Part shown: positions 27,301 to 34,256 of the stretch, piece by piece
Layout: each line of letters starts with the position of its first letter
Position numbering within the stretch: the stretch's first letter is position 1
Source of the DNA: Tidjanibacter massiliensis
Lineage (GTDB): Bacteria; Bacteroidota; Bacteroidia; Bacteroidales; Rikenellaceae
Length of the DNA: 64,000 nt
Direction: 5' to 3'
Assembly (NCBI RefSeq): GCF_900104605.1
Contig: NZ_LT629960.1
Coordinates: forward strand, 1 to 64,000
Made by a program: the position numbers and the translations under genes
The notes under the pieces: generated by a model
The model's database searches: none
The model's input: the letters and a program-made list of their open reading frames with translations, nothing else
What the model was told of the DNA's origin: nothing

Positions 27301-27343
27301 GTTGTACGTATCGTGGGGCAACCAGCGTATCGTTGCGGCATAA
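24332..27343 (+). CDS. N6-adenine DNA methylase fused to SNF2-type helicase
   Basis: A 1003-residue fusion. The N-terminal methyltransferase has the S-adenosylmethionine motif VLDMGCGMGNFF (about residues 95-106) and the catalytic NPPF (157-160). A linker (about 270-470) leads to a superfamily 2 helicase with Walker A QQGSGKTA (about 498), motif II DESD (about 595), motif III ATGTTT and a C-terminal helicase half (LVHGRQSFKKRRRIIDRF, ILVCTQQALKSSVNIPSCDDII). Such fusions are hallmark large genes of Bacteroidales conjugative elements. They may protect incoming DNA from restriction or act in DNA processing; neither is proved. No restriction nuclease or specificity subunit is adjacent, so it is not an ordinary restriction-modification system. 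Confidence 0.85.
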   Translation: MYEIIPQSIPQARRAEINEKILADIESGENRIPRQTIYNCYTGVGGLHDLNPDQFANYHEYACAKREFEQGQFFTPHALCRQIVSLAASDPTETVLDMGCGMGNFFNFLPNLHNAYGFDIDPRAVKVAGYLYPEAHIAVQDMQQYEPAMLFDLLLGNPPFNLKFGNDSSQFYYFRKAYSVLKPAGLLLCIVPYSFLQNEFWDKSQIRYIDNCFSFLGQTKLPQDTFEDLGVAEFATKLVVFSRESAHIESRPYREDEFITQEQLRERIARFREIKCSLKLKLRQETNRIELEEEQAFEYTMTKYLYEIKTHPHLRPKYEQAIALVSKFRSQTPPENASKTQYEEYQRSKLTYAKVLAILRRYVREQHFVPQRKVALVKTNYSYKLKAYAPHLLDDIAVREVPIYKLTINNGGLPDAGAWRTPDIEKQYRAARRVIGRKHREYLRQSIPYFQMPQDGRLTEYIEGLSFVNKDGKRCRFTDLQRHDMNWLFQKRFNLLNWQQGSGKTAVAYHFAKYIRSLKRVHNTIVVAPALAIEMTWEPFLTRQKKRYTRITQPRHLENIRPGEFIVISVSMLGKLKYWLKRFVKSHSNKLCLIFDESDELTNDTSQRTRNTLNLFRRCSYKILATGTTTRNNVAEQYSQLSLLYNNSVNMMCWCSKVYHQDRETHEIEDSPNEFYGEPFPAYGGASLFKSCFCPGKVTVFGIEKHNQDIYNKEVLWELNAKTVLTRKFREFAGEKYEIKNHVVLPCAGEKAVYEKILTEFCQICNLFFNSTGDTRKDAAMKIVRQIILMIKACSIANTMPGYTGEPFPEKVRHIAAMVRNIPQKVAIGCTTLDALEMYEDYVSAIIPNRPLFLVHGRQSFKKRRRIIDRFDRTTDGILVCTQQALKSSVNIPSCDDIILESLQWNIPRMEQFYFRFIRLDSEQKKRVHLVTYDESIEQNLLALVTTKERLNEFIKLGEIREESEIFEEFDLTPSLIEKLLTRQRDNDGKLYVSWGNQRIVAA

Positions 27344-27423
27344 GTCGATAACTCCATTTCGATATTGACATACTCGGTCGCGGCAAATCAGTCGATGTTC
27401 CGAAGCAGCATGGATAGACGTGA

Positions 27424-27641
27424 GGAATACCCGTCTTTGCGTCCGGCTGCCATTCGGTTTCGGCGACAAAAGTACCGGACGGGCGGCGACCGGACAAGGC
27501 CAAGACGAGTTTCGGCAAAAAAACAGCACCCAAAGAGGTGCTGTTTTTTATTGCCGAAAGCCTTGCCGGATCGCCTCTGGCCCCGTCCGTTACCATTCGT
27601 GCCGAAAACCGAAAACAGCCGGACGGCTGAATCGGGATATA
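27424..27641. repeat. Nested-hairpin element, copy 2, with right flank
   Basis: Homologous to copy 1 over about 185 bp. Outer stem CGGACGGG/CCCGTCCG (27476-27483 with 27582-27589); second stem GGCGACCGGACAAGGC against GCCTTGCCGGATCGCC (27485-27500 with 27560-27575) with two bulges; third TTTCGGCAA/TTGCCGAAA (27510-27518 with 27551-27559); tip AAACAGCACC/GGTGCTGTTT. The third stem differs from copy 1 (TTCGGGCA) on both arms in a compensating way. The right flank 27592-27641 recurs at 22198. It fills most of the gap between the methylase-helicase and DUF2958 genes. Confidence 0.85.
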
Positions 27642-27668
27642 GTATTAATTTTTTTCAAGCATTTAATC

Positions 27669-27986
27669 ATGAGATTGATAACCAAAGAAATCGAAAAGAA
27701 ATTCCAAAAGCATCCTTTCCGTTCACAGGACAAAAAAGGAATCGACGCTACGGTGCTGGTCAAATATTTCACTCCGTGGGGTGCGGCGACATGGCTCATA
27801 ACCGAAGCCGAACAGCAACCGGACGGTGACTGGATGTTGTATGGCTACTGTACCCTCGGCTACGAGTGGGAATGGGGAACTCTTATGCTTTCCGAATTGC
27901 AAGCATTACGAGGACCGTTCGGATTGACCACCGAACGAGACCTTTACATCGGTAACAACGCAATGGTGGCAGAACTGGCTTACTGA
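27669..27986 (+). CDS. DUF2958 family protein
   Basis: A 105-residue protein matching DUF2958: DATVLVKYFTPWGAATWLITEAEQQPDGDWMLYGYCTLGYEWEWGTLMLSELQALRGPFGLTTERDLY, which is almost the whole domain. Function unknown; common on plasmids and conjugative elements of Proteobacteria and Bacteroidota. ATG 27669 is used because upstream codons in this frame run through the hairpin element. Confidence 0.82.
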   Translation: MRLITKEIEKKFQKHPFRSQDKKGIDATVLVKYFTPWGAATWLITEAEQQPDGDWMLYGYCTLGYEWEWGTLMLSELQALRGPFGLTTERDLYIGNNAMVAELAY

Positions 27987-28008
27987 CAGAGAGTGTTCAA
28001 AATACCAA

Positions 28009-28045
28009 AGCCTGCGTCGCAGATTCTGCGGCACAGGCTGCTTTA
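28009..28045 (+). terminator. Hairpin between DUF2958 and the next gene
   Basis: Outer stem AGCCTG/CAGGCT (28009-28014 with 28034-28039) and inner GCAG/CTGC (28019-28022 with 28026-28029), followed by GCTTTAT. It ends 21 nt before the start at 28067, again too close for a promoter in between. Confidence 0.6.
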
Positions 28046-28066
28046 TAGATTTAATTTTCAGTTATT

Positions 28067-28669
28067 ATGAGTGATAAAGAATACAAAGCCCGACTCCTGT
28101 ATATCGATGCGGGAGACTGCAAGGAAGTTTGGGAAGTGAAACATATCAACGGGGGCAGACAGTATGTCGGCCGCGATACTTTCGACGAACATACGTGGTG
28201 GACGCTTTGCGACGCTCCGTATGGATATTGCGAACGCAGCGGCCGAATCGTGCCGGGCGTCGTCTTCATACTTTGCGATGCGGAATGGAATCCCGTAGCC
28301 CGCGACGGCAACGACCGCACGGAATTTCCGACTCCTTATCCGACTCTGGAAGAAGCAAGCGCCGACGCTTGGGCGGCTGTCCGGGAACAATATCCTGAAG
28401 TTTCCAAAGATGGATTCGGAAAGTGGATTTCAGGCTTCGCTGACAGACCTCTATCGGGTGCGGATTACATGAATTGGCGGGATTGCCAGAGGGAAACGAT
28501 ACAACGCGAGGTCCTTTCCACATTCGATTATCTGGGCGAACAGCACGCCATCCTGCGATTTACGGTCAGGCATACCGAATGTACGGCGCAATGGCAGGAA
28601 TATTATGTTGGTATTGCACAAGAGCAACCGCAGGAAGCATTTTCCATGTTTCTCGGGTATAGCTACTGA
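28067..28669 (+). CDS. Unrecognised protein of the element
   Basis: A 200-residue soluble protein rich in aromatic and acidic residues (HTWWTLCDAPYGYCERSG, FILCDAEWNP, SADAWAAVREQYPEV). No family, signal peptide or catalytic motif recognised. It begins a run of seven co-directional genes of unknown function (28067-33118), mostly with 5-70 nt gaps. Such gene strings are typical of the maintenance/leading part of large conjugative elements. Confidence 0.6.
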   Translation: MSDKEYKARLLYIDAGDCKEVWEVKHINGGRQYVGRDTFDEHTWWTLCDAPYGYCERSGRIVPGVVFILCDAEWNPVARDGNDRTEFPTPYPTLEEASADAWAAVREQYPEVSKDGFGKWISGFADRPLSGADYMNWRDCQRETIQREVLSTFDYLGEQHAILRFTVRHTECTAQWQEYYVGIAQEQPQEAFSMFLGYSY

Positions 28670-28739
28670 CAACCGAAATATCTATATCCAATACTGGACG
28701 ATTCTCAATACAGGTGCATTGCCATTACCAACTGTATCT

Positions 28740-29477
28740 ATGAACGACATGAAAACAGAACCTGTCCTCATTACGAGCCTTACCCGCCGTCTGACCGCAA
28801 TTCGGAACGAAGCCTTCAGCCTCATTCAGAATGCCGTGGCCAAACATCGAATCTTAGGTACATTCTATCAAAACCTGGGTAAACATTATGCCCATGACCA
28901 GACGCTCGAACAGTACGATACTGCACCCATCGTAATTACCCACAACGACTCGTTCGGTACATACGGCGGTTATGCAGCCGCCACGGTATACGAACTTTTT
29001 ATCGACGAGAAGGGCCGCCTGCTCTGTACTCTGAACGGCGAAGCGGGCGAAGATTTCAACGAACCTCTCGAACATATCCAGATAGAAGGGTTACTGTGCA
29101 TCGTCCGTTGGCTCATGAAGCACGGCCTTGTCATCGACAACCCGTGGCGCTGCGAGGTGTGCGGCTCGCTCGCCGTGCAGGAACAAATTTGGGTCGATAC
29201 CAACACCTGTGAGGCGTATTCGCAGGCATATAACCGCGATGAAAATTACTGTTGTAACTGCAACGAAAATACCTACCCAATCCGAGAAAGCGAATTACTG
29301 CAAAACCTCGACGAGTGGTGGCACGGTCTGGACTTCCGGCAGATGGAGCGCATTACCGGCTACCGTCAGGACGACTTTGACCCTGAAGATGGTTATCAAG
29401 ATTTCGTAGATGTTTGTGACAACTGGTGGGAAAGTTTGTCAATCGAGGAAAAGACACTGTTATGGTCTCAAAAATAA
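28740..29477 (+). CDS. Unrecognised protein with a zinc-ribbon-like motif
   Basis: A 245-residue acidic protein. Residues about 140-180 contain CEVCGS and YCCNCNE, two CxxC pairs about 35 residues apart, consistent with a zinc ribbon. The C-terminal part is very acidic and tryptophan-rich (DEWWHGLDF, DDFDPEDGYQDFVDVCDNWWESL). An in-frame start at 28605 would overlap the previous gene by 65 nt; the ATG at 28740 is preferred. Function unknown. Confidence 0.62.
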   Translation: MNDMKTEPVLITSLTRRLTAIRNEAFSLIQNAVAKHRILGTFYQNLGKHYAHDQTLEQYDTAPIVITHNDSFGTYGGYAAATVYELFIDEKGRLLCTLNGEAGEDFNEPLEHIQIEGLLCIVRWLMKHGLVIDNPWRCEVCGSLAVQEQIWVDTNTCEAYSQAYNRDENYCCNCNENTYPIRESELLQNLDEWWHGLDFRQMERITGYRQDDFDPEDGYQDFVDVCDNWWESLSIEEKTLLWSQK

Positions 29478-29484
29478 TAAACAA

Positions 29485-30273
29485 ATGAAAAATAGCGACT
29501 TATCTATCACAGATTCATTCTGGAATTTCATCGAGGCGAATGTTCCGAACTACCACGAGCGCGAGGACGTGCTGCATCAGGGCGAACTCCAACTGTTCAT
29601 CGACGGCCACGAGTCTACCGTACAGGGTATCACACGCGAAGAAGCCTTTCTGCTGCGTGACAAAATCCTGTACGGCCTTTTTGCCGAAGCTATCGCAACT
29701 TTTACAGCCAGGCACCCCGTAGAATTTCCGGGCAATGTCTCCTTGCGTGATTACTCCGAAACACTGGTCGATATCGCTTATGAAGTCGGCCGACGACAAT
29801 ATCGGCTGTCATCTAACTCCCGCGAAACGGTCCGCACAATTATCGGCTGGGCCGACGAGTTCTCCCGCCGACACGAGAATACGGACTGGAGCACCATAGA
29901 ATACCTTGACGAGATAGACAACTTCACGGAAGAGAAGCTGCGGACAGCACGAACAAGGCACGATAGTCCATACGTATTGGTGGAGTTCCCGGACGACACT
30001 GCGTATTTTGAGGAAAACGACATCGGATATCCCAGTTTCCAGAGCAAGGATAACGGTGCCCGCTATGTACCGGAATACGACTATATCCGATATTTTCAAA
30101 AAGGTCCAGCCGCAAACGTCTGTTATAAGCCGCTTCGTTGGCCCGAGTCGCAGCCGTATCTCTTTTCTGATGAATCGACCGATACGCTGAACGAACCTAT
30201 CAACGACAAGAAAGGTATCATGGACTTCGGCTATCAGGCCGTATGGGTTCCACTCTGCAACATCGAAAGCTGA
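29485..30273 (+). CDS. Unrecognised protein of the element
   Basis: A 262-residue soluble protein starting at ATG 29485, 7 nt after the preceding stop, so the two are probably translated from one message. Helical N-terminal two thirds (TREEAFLLRDKILYGLFAEAIATF, DYSETLVDIAYEVGRRQYRL), acidic C-terminal third. No family recognised. Confidence 0.58.
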   Translation: MKNSDLSITDSFWNFIEANVPNYHEREDVLHQGELQLFIDGHESTVQGITREEAFLLRDKILYGLFAEAIATFTARHPVEFPGNVSLRDYSETLVDIAYEVGRRQYRLSSNSRETVRTIIGWADEFSRRHENTDWSTIEYLDEIDNFTEEKLRTARTRHDSPYVLVEFPDDTAYFEENDIGYPSFQSKDNGARYVPEYDYIRYFQKGPAANVCYKPLRWPESQPYLFSDESTDTLNEPINDKKGIMDFGYQAVWVPLCNIES

Positions 30274-30465
30274 TAATATGCCAAGAACTACGCTCGAAAA
30301 AAGCTGGAACGGCGGGAAGAAAGCCGCACCGAATGCACGCCGTCATTCGCAAAGCCCGACAGACAGAATCATAGTCATCCATATTCAAAATGATCGGAGA
30401 GCGCAGAAATTAATTTCTACATTCTATTCTATTGTATGTTAATGAAATACAAAAAATTACAATAC

Positions 30466-30822
30466 ATGAGTAAACAGAAAACATTATCAATCGAAAAACA
30501 GGAGGTGGCATTGTGTCGCAATATCTGGCAGAATAGCTCTCAAAACGACTGCATAGCCATCACGGACGATGCAGGCGAAGTGATCGAGGTCGTCACGACC
30601 CCGAGGGTCAACCCCGGGATGTTCCGTCGTCGCGTCCGGAGTCTGATGCTTTCGGGATTATCGCGGGAAGAGGCTGAAAAATACGTGGCTTCGACACCGC
30701 AGAAATTGGAGCTTTTCTATGACGTGAATCTCGGAGCTTTCGCTATCGACGCTGAAGCGGTGGGCAATACGCCGCTCTATAACCCTTATTCGGGAAAGGA
30801 AATTCCCGACGAAACAAAATAA
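30466..30822 (+). CDS. Unrecognised small protein of the element
   Basis: A protein of about 118 residues starting MSKQKTLSIEKQEVALCRNIW. The segment LSREEAEKYVASTPQKLELFYDVN and the ending YNPYSGKEIPDETK recur, much decayed, at 32281-32436, so at least two copies of this gene once existed here. It ends 8 nt before the next gene. No function known. Confidence 0.58.
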   Translation: MSKQKTLSIEKQEVALCRNIWQNSSQNDCIAITDDAGEVIEVVTTPRVNPGMFRRRVRSLMLSGLSREEAEKYVASTPQKLELFYDVNLGAFAIDAEAVGNTPLYNPYSGKEIPDETK

Positions 30823-30830
30823 ACGAAATC

Positions 30831-31334
30831 ATGACAACATTCAAGAAAGGACAGCGGGTCTGGTGGAACGACCCGATCTGCGAGGAGTCCGGCGAGTATG
30901 AGGTGCTGGATTCACAAGACAAAATCAATGCGGACAAATCGGAAAGCGAGCGTATCATCCGTATCGGGGATGGAGAGAACACGCGGGATGTCTCCGCCCA
31001 CTACTTGACAATCGTATGCCCGATTTCCGATGAGGACAGGGAGCACCTTGCCATGCAGGAGCATCGTAACCGCATACGCGACAAAGAGCTGGTGGAGCAG
31101 ATGCAGAGTCTCGTCGTTCAGTTCGAAGACCAAAATTTCGAAACCGAAGGATACTTCGTCCGAATCAGCGACGAAAATCACGATGCTTGCTGCGTGTACG
31201 GATTCCGAGTGAACCAAGATGTACTCTATGCTCTGTTGGACTACGACGACGGCAGACTGTGGATGGTACCGGTTTCTGACCTATGCGTCGTGGAACTGTT
31301 CGACGCTTTTTGGCTGTTGGTCCAAAACGCTTAA
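30831..31334 (+). CDS. Unrecognised protein of the element
   Basis: A 167-residue soluble protein. The first 60 residues (KKGQRVWWNDP...GEYEVLDSQD...TRDVSAHYLTIV) look like a small SH3-like barrel; the rest is a helix followed by a second alpha/beta part ending in FDAFWLLVQNA. Starts 8 nt after the previous gene. Family not recognised. Confidence 0.58.
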   Translation: MTTFKKGQRVWWNDPICEESGEYEVLDSQDKINADKSESERIIRIGDGENTRDVSAHYLTIVCPISDEDREHLAMQEHRNRIRDKELVEQMQSLVVQFEDQNFETEGYFVRISDENHDACCVYGFRVNQDVLYALLDYDDGRLWMVPVSDLCVVELFDAFWLLVQNA

Positions 31335-31383
31335 ATCCAAAAACGGCAAAATGCAATTATAACAAGATTATATAATCGATTCT

Positions 31384-32121
31384 ATGAAAACGAAATTTTT
31401 GTGTTACAGCCGCTCGAATCCCAATCAGGTCGTCTGGCATTATGCTGAACTGGAAAAAGTCGGCGAGGGCGTGTACACCTACCTTCAACAGAAGGATCAA
31501 TATCGTGAAGAGGACGATATGATTGCCATCGTCCTGCAACTGGAAGACGTCTTTTTCGAATACGGTACTTACAATCGTCGATTTCTCGCTGATAAGGATG
31601 TAGTCGCTACCGGAGCCGAAGTCCTGAAAAACTTCCACCGGACCATCGAGCAGACCATGCAGGAAGGACGACATCTGCAACTCCTCCTCGTGCGGATTTA
31701 TGAAGAACTGGGCCTCGATGCGGCACCTTTGATCCGTTACCGGGAAGAACGTCGGCTACGCTTGCAGCGAGAGGACGAGGAGCGGAAACGCCGGAAAGAG
31801 GAGCAGCGACGACAAGTCGAAGAGCAGCAGCGCGAACAGTTACGGTTGGCAGGGACCAGGTTCCTCGCTGGGGAATACATCTCCAGCGAGAATTTTATCG
31901 GGCTGTGCAAATTCAAGCGGATTCCCATACCGCTTCGCACACATGGGACCCTGTGCCGAAGCGTAACCGAACTCTCCCGAAACAGTATTCGTTACTCGCG
32001 CACGAAAGGCAAAGCCAAGCCGAAACTCGACGGATGCTTCGCTATGGCCGAAGCCCTGTACGAAAAACTCTCCGAAACGATGGATGCAAACGATGCAGAA
32101 AAACTCATTCAAGAAAATTAG
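31384..32121 (+). CDS. Unrecognised protein with a charged coiled coil
   Basis: A 245-residue protein. Residues about 118-155 form a strongly charged helix rich in Arg, Glu and Gln (EERRLRLQREDEERKRRKEE), a likely coiled coil. The C-terminus has basic patches (RYSRTKGKAKPK) that could bind nucleic acid. No family recognised. Its last codons overlap the decayed zinc-ribbon frame that follows. Confidence 0.6.
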   Translation: MKTKFLCYSRSNPNQVVWHYAELEKVGEGVYTYLQQKDQYREEDDMIAIVLQLEDVFFEYGTYNRRFLADKDVVATGAEVLKNFHRTIEQTMQEGRHLQLLLVRIYEELGLDAAPLIRYREERRLRLQREDEERKRRKEEQRRQVEEQQREQLRLAGTRFLAGEYISSENFIGLCKFKRIPIPLRTHGTLCRSVTELSRNSIRYSRTKGKAKPKLDGCFAMAEALYEKLSETMDANDAEKLIQEN

Positions 32122-32280
32122 TATGCAGTCTTTGTGGTGGGACCACCGTCAAGTATGCCGCCGTTGTCGCTCCTAACACGAAAGAATTTATCGGGTTCGA
32201 ATACGAAACCTTCCTCTATGAAGCATGTCGGCAGTGTGGCAATACTGTTTCGACCAATGCAACTATTCCTCCGTAGAGTC
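32104..32280 (+). pseudogene. Remnant of a zinc-ribbon gene lacking a start
   Basis: An open frame ending at 32276 encodes CSLCGG...NTKEFIGFEYETFLYEACRQCGN, two CxxC knuckles about 36 residues apart as in small zinc-ribbon proteins of these elements. There is no start codon in frame before the first cysteine except inside the preceding gene, so it is probably the 3' remnant of a gene. Confidence 0.5.
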
Positions 32281-32436
32281 CGGTGTCCGATGCTTCCGAA
32301 ATTGCCACAGGAAGAAGCTGAAAAGAACATTGTCTGAAACCCGAACTTGAAATCTTCTTTGGCAGCATACCTACTTATATCCCTTATACGGGAAAGGAGA
32401 TTCCTGATGAAACCGAAATTGAAAGCGCTCGAATGA
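32281..32436 (+). pseudogene. Decayed copy of the 30466 gene
   Basis: Frames here encode LPQEEAEKNIV followed by a stop, then PELEIFFGSIPTYIPYTGKEIPDETE. These match LSREEAEKYV, KLELFYDV and YNPYSGKEIPDETK of the gene at 30466-30822 in the same order, with stops between and the 5' part missing. Confidence 0.6.
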
Positions 32437-32497
32437 CGCGACAATAACAAATCCTATTAAGACAAATCTATTAACTAACTTATTAATCGATAAAACT

Positions 32498-33118
32498 ATG
32501 CCTAATTGGTGTTGGACCTCCTATGTCGCTGTGGGAGATAAAAAAGATATACGCGACTTATACAAAAAGATGAAATCGCTGGAGGACAGTGAAAAATCCC
32601 TTATTGAAAACGGATTCGGCAATACTTGGCTGGGAAATCTCGTAACGATTCTGGGTGGTGACTATCACAAAATAAGCTGCCGAGGCGAGTTCGGCAATCT
32701 TTCGATCAACCACAACTATACAGTCGTCCGTTTCGACACTATGACTGCCTGGGGCGAATTTGACGACTTACGAAAATTCATTCAGTTCAAATACCCCTCC
32801 GTCTTTATTTACTACCGCTCGGAAGAACCCGGAATGGGCTACTACGGGACCAATGATGTCAATAGTGAATATCTGCCGCGCATTAAGGTGGAAAATGGTT
32901 ATCAAGAGTCGTATTACTATTCGAATTGGGAGGAGGTATTTCAATTCCTTTCCGAGAAAATCGGGACCGAGATACACAATATTGAAGAGATGAACCGATT
33001 GTTGGATATCTATAACGCGGAACACGATGATGACAGCATACTCGTAATTGAGTTCAGGTTGGACAAGGAATGTTCCGATGTTGCGGATAGGCTCTCCGAT
33101 AAATACCTCTTTGTATAA
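32498..33118 (+). CDS. YubB/DUF1281-like ferredoxin-fold protein
   Basis: A 206-residue protein starting MPNWCWTSYVAVGDKKDI, the opening typical of the YubB ferredoxin-like family (MPNWC...), with TAWGEFDDLRKFIQFKYPSVFIYYRSEEPGMGYYG in the middle, the usual alpha/beta segment followed by a conserved EPGMG. The family is frequent on plasmids and conjugative elements, in leading regions among others; its function is unknown. It is the last plus-strand gene of the accessory region. Confidence 0.68.
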   Translation: MPNWCWTSYVAVGDKKDIRDLYKKMKSLEDSEKSLIENGFGNTWLGNLVTILGGDYHKISCRGEFGNLSINHNYTVVRFDTMTAWGEFDDLRKFIQFKYPSVFIYYRSEEPGMGYYGTNDVNSEYLPRIKVENGYQESYYYSNWEEVFQFLSEKIGTEIHNIEEMNRLLDIYNAEHDDDSILVIEFRLDKECSDVADRLSDKYLFV

Positions 33119-33785
33119 ACGTATATCAATATTGATATTTTGATTGAGAATAACAGAATATATCTAATTATTTGTTATTTTTGCATTTAGAGTCGTCATT
33201 AAGGCTTAAATGACTGGATAACACAAAATTAACATAAGTTGAATTTGTTGATTTTCTCTCCGCATTAGGCTGGTAAAATTTGCTACATATTTGTTACATA
33301 GTTTTGTATATAGCTGATTACCAGGCGCTGTGATTTTTGATGTAGAAGGACGATCTACAACATTCGCCGCTTATAAGATGAAACGTTCGGATGTTGTGGT
33401 AGAAGCTTGTATAATACAACCGTAGAGGCGGGAGAATGGACAGAAAACATGTGGGGTTTTTCTGTCATGAGCGAGCTAAACTTTGATGCGGTATTTGGTT
33501 GCTCGGCTGTGATTCTGCCGAACAGGTGAGAAATCATCGGTTTATATTGGAGCTCGCCGTTTCCGAGCCTTCTGTGGCATTCTCAGAGAGCCGGGGTGAT
33601 AGGGCATCGAAAATCGCGTTTGTTTTGTGGCGGATAATCCGTGTCCCGGTGCAGCGCAGGGAAACATGGCTTCGGAGCCATGCTCGGCTTTATCTGGGGC
33701 GGGAACCGTATCCTATCCGTGTTTCCTGTCGGCATGTAGTGCCGGGAAGATGGACCGGAGCGATGGCTGCGGAGCGCCCCGTTTG
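33119..33785. other. Intergenic region at the right end of the accessory block
   Basis: About 670 bp without a supported gene. It contains a lone -7-like box TATTTTTG (33176-33183), two abutting 11-bp repeats TTTGCTACATA and TTTGTTACATA (33279-33300), and an imperfect inverted repeat ACAACATTCG/CGGATGTTGT around 33356-33400. Short frames such as one beginning MSELNFDAV near 33467 end within about 20 codons and may be gene remnants. The left part is AT-rich like the cargo, the right part GC-rich like the core, so a boundary of the acquired block probably lies here. Confidence 0.5.
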
Positions 33786-34256
33786 CTATCCCTCCTCTTT
33801 CCCTGTATAGCCTGCGTCTTCTTTCAGGTCGCCGCTGTTGGCGGCTGCCACGGCCAGCCGGTCGCAGCGTTCGTTTTCCGGATTGCCGTCGTGTCCCTTC
33901 ACCCATACGAACCGTACATGGTGTTTGCGGTAAAGCACCATGAACCGCCGCCACAGGTCCGGATTCTTCTTGTCTTTATAACTTTTCTTTTCCCAGTCGA
34001 ACACCCATCCTTTGGTGACGGCATCGACCACGTAGCGGGAATCGGAAAAGACGGTGACTTCGCAGCCGTCGAATTTGAGGGTCTCCAATCCTTTGATGAC
34101 GGCCAGCAGCTCCATGCGGTTGTTCGTGGTAAGACGGAATCCTTCGCTGAGCTCTTTCCGATAGGGCGGAGAAAGCAGTACCACACCGTACCCTCCTCTG
34201 CCGGGATTACCCTGTGCCGCCCCGTCGGTATAGATGGTTATCTTGTTGTTCGCCAT
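33786..34256 (-). CDS. rnhA: Ribonuclease HI
   Basis: A 156-residue RNase H type 1 enzyme that cleaves RNA in RNA-DNA hybrids. The four acidic catalytic residues are visible in order: ITIYTDGAAQGNPG (D), TNNRMELLAVIKG (E), VFSDSRYVVD (D) and the final KGHDGNPENERCDRLA (D, with the nearby histidine). I chose ATG 34256 because the protein then begins MANNKITIYTDG as usual; the frame stays open upstream but with no family similarity. A -7 box TATCTTTG lies 35 nt before the start. First core gene after the accessory block. Confidence 0.93.
   Translation of the reverse strand: MANNKITIYTDGAAQGNPGRGGYGVVLLSPPYRKELSEGFRLTTNNRMELLAVIKGLETLKFDGCEVTVFSDSRYVVDAVTKGWVFDWEKKSYKDKKNPDLWRRFMVLYRKHHVRFVWVKGHDGNPENERCDRLAVAAANSGDLKEDAGYTGKEEG

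Noticed and set aside
31411-32210. tRNA-like T-loop matches (for example GGTTCGAA) as an integration site
   Set aside because: They lie in coding sequence and no acceptor or anticodon stems can be drawn; no tRNA gene was found in the window.
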